A stretch of 40,055 nucleotides of DNA from Clostridia bacterium (GTDB lineage: Bacteria > UBA6262 > WVXT01): positions 1-40,055 of the forward strand of contig WJOT01000052.1 in NCBI GenBank assembly GCA_009619095.1, in the 5' to 3' direction. Shown piece by piece: positions 39,328 to 40,055 of the stretch. Made by a program: the position numbers and the translations under genes. The first letter of the stretch is position 1; every line of letters starts with the position of its first letter. The notes below the pieces were generated by a model. That model ran no database searches and had not been told where the DNA came from. It saw nothing but the letters and a program-made list of their open reading frames with translations.

Positions 39328-40055
39328 ATGGATATATTAGATGGATTGCAAAAACTGGTAGGAAATAGAGTGAGAATTGACGAGCCTCTCTCTAAGCATG
39401 CTTCTCTCAGGATAGGCGGTCCGGCGAGCTATTTTCTGGAATTGAGAAACATTGAAGAGCTGACTAATGTAGTTGAATTTTCTCAAAAGGAGAACTTAGA
39501 TTCCTTTGTTTTGGGAGAGGGCACTAATGTGCTCTTTTCTGATGAGGGATTCGGTGGTTTGGTAGTTCAATTGAAAGGTGAGTTTGAGAAGTTTTCCATA
39601 GAAGGTAACCAGGTAACAGCTGGTGCGGGAGTGAAGTTGGCTACTCTGGTGGAAAAATTGGCTAAGAGAGGCTTGGCTGGTTTAGAATTCGCTTCAGGGA
39701 TTCCAGGAAGTCTCGGGGGTGCAATTGTTATTAATGCAGGCACGAAAATGGGTTCCATTGGTGATGTTACCAGAGAGATAAAAATTTTTAGTGATGGAAG
39801 GGTGAAAATTTTAAACAGAAAAGAAATAAATTTCTCTTACAGGCATTGTGAGTTGCCCGATAAAGCCATAGTTCTGGAAGTGAAACTGGGGTTGAAAAAT
39901 GGTAAAAAAAATGATATTATAAATAAAATTAAAGAAAGTCTTAAACAGAGAAAAAAGAATCAACCTGTTTCTACTCTTAATGCTGGTTGCGTTTTCAGGA
40001 ATCCGGAAGCCTGCGAGGCGGGAAAGTTAATTGAAACTGCAGGGCTAAAGGAGCA
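39328..40055 (+). CDS. murB: UDP-N-acetylenolpyruvoylglucosamine reductase MurB, 3' truncated by window
   Basis: MurB reduces UDP-GlcNAc-enolpyruvate to UDP-MurNAc with NADPH and FAD. From ATG 39328 (AAAGG nearby) 242 codons are visible and the frame stays open to the last base, so the C-terminus is outside. Motifs: SLRIGGPASYFLEL, VLGEGTNVLFSDEG, GLEFASGIPGSLGGAIVINAG and NAGCVFRNP. In the last motif a Cys stands where many MurB proteins have the catalytic Ser that protonates the product; some MurB lineages use Cys here. The length so far fits the short type II form. Confidence 0.93.
   Translation, partial: MDILDGLQKLVGNRVRIDEPLSKHASLRIGGPASYFLELRNIEELTNVVEFSQKENLDSFVLGEGTNVLFSDEGFGGLVVQLKGEFEKFSIEGNQVTAGAGVKLATLVEKLAKRGLAGLEFASGIPGSLGGAIVINAGTKMGSIGDVTREIKIFSDGRVKILNRKEINFSYRHCELPDKAIVLEVKLGLKNGKKNDIINKIKESLKQRKKNQPVSTLNAGCVFRNPEACEAGKLIETAGLKE

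Overview
The window is a gene-dense stretch of bacterial chromosome of roughly 40-45% GC by eye. All 36 genes I can support lie on the + strand. It ends in a canonical division and cell wall (dcw) cluster in the order mraZ-rsmH-ftsL-ftsI-murE-murF-mraY-murD-ftsW-murG-murC-murB. MurE carries the DNPR signature of meso-diaminopimelate-adding enzymes, so the cell makes DAP-type peptidoglycan. The left end carries flavin and iron-sulfur redox proteins related to NADH dehydrogenase and glutamate synthase, as in strict anaerobes. The mix (NuoF-GltD fusion, PflX, MEMO-type protein, PolX, stand-alone GAD domain, many short palindromic repeats) fits an uncultured anaerobic candidate phylum, for example Omnitrophota-like. 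That placement is an inference of low confidence.
Layout. 1-5753: redox operon of a NuoE-like protein, a NuoF-GltD fusion, a NuoG-type iron-sulfur protein and a GltB-like FMN protein; it probably forms one electron-transferring complex. 5853-11556: nucleotide-linked genes purL, hisF, pyrG, queC; pyrG has its own promoter and a leader terminator. 11664-17746: thpR, a polysaccharide deacetylase, ruvX, mltG, mutM, a secreted unknown, a PflX-type radical SAM protein and endonuclease V. 17778-25946: MEMO-family protein, two GalT-like paralogs flanking polX, a stand-alone Lrp/AsnC ligand-binding domain, a stand-alone GAD domain, an exported SagB-type oxidoreductase and an orphan peptide-binding protein, closed by a strong terminator. 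26231-40055: a consensus promoter, an MraZ-box array and the dcw cluster, which runs off the window inside murB.
Intergenic spaces are filled with several families of short nested palindromes: a GTAGTGTAG-ended family, a CTCCG/CGGAG family, a composite unit of about 80 bp ending in a Shine-Dalgarno sequence, and an ATTGCGA/TCGCAA element. Several abut or supply the ribosome binding site of the next gene, and one palindromic segment appears to sit in frame inside polX.
The best leads are the NuoF-GltD/GltB-like redox complex, the free GAD domain, the pyrG leader terminator, the polX start-site inverted repeat and in-frame insertion, and the repeat families that carry ribosome binding sites. No tRNA, rRNA, CRISPR array, transposase or prophage gene was seen.
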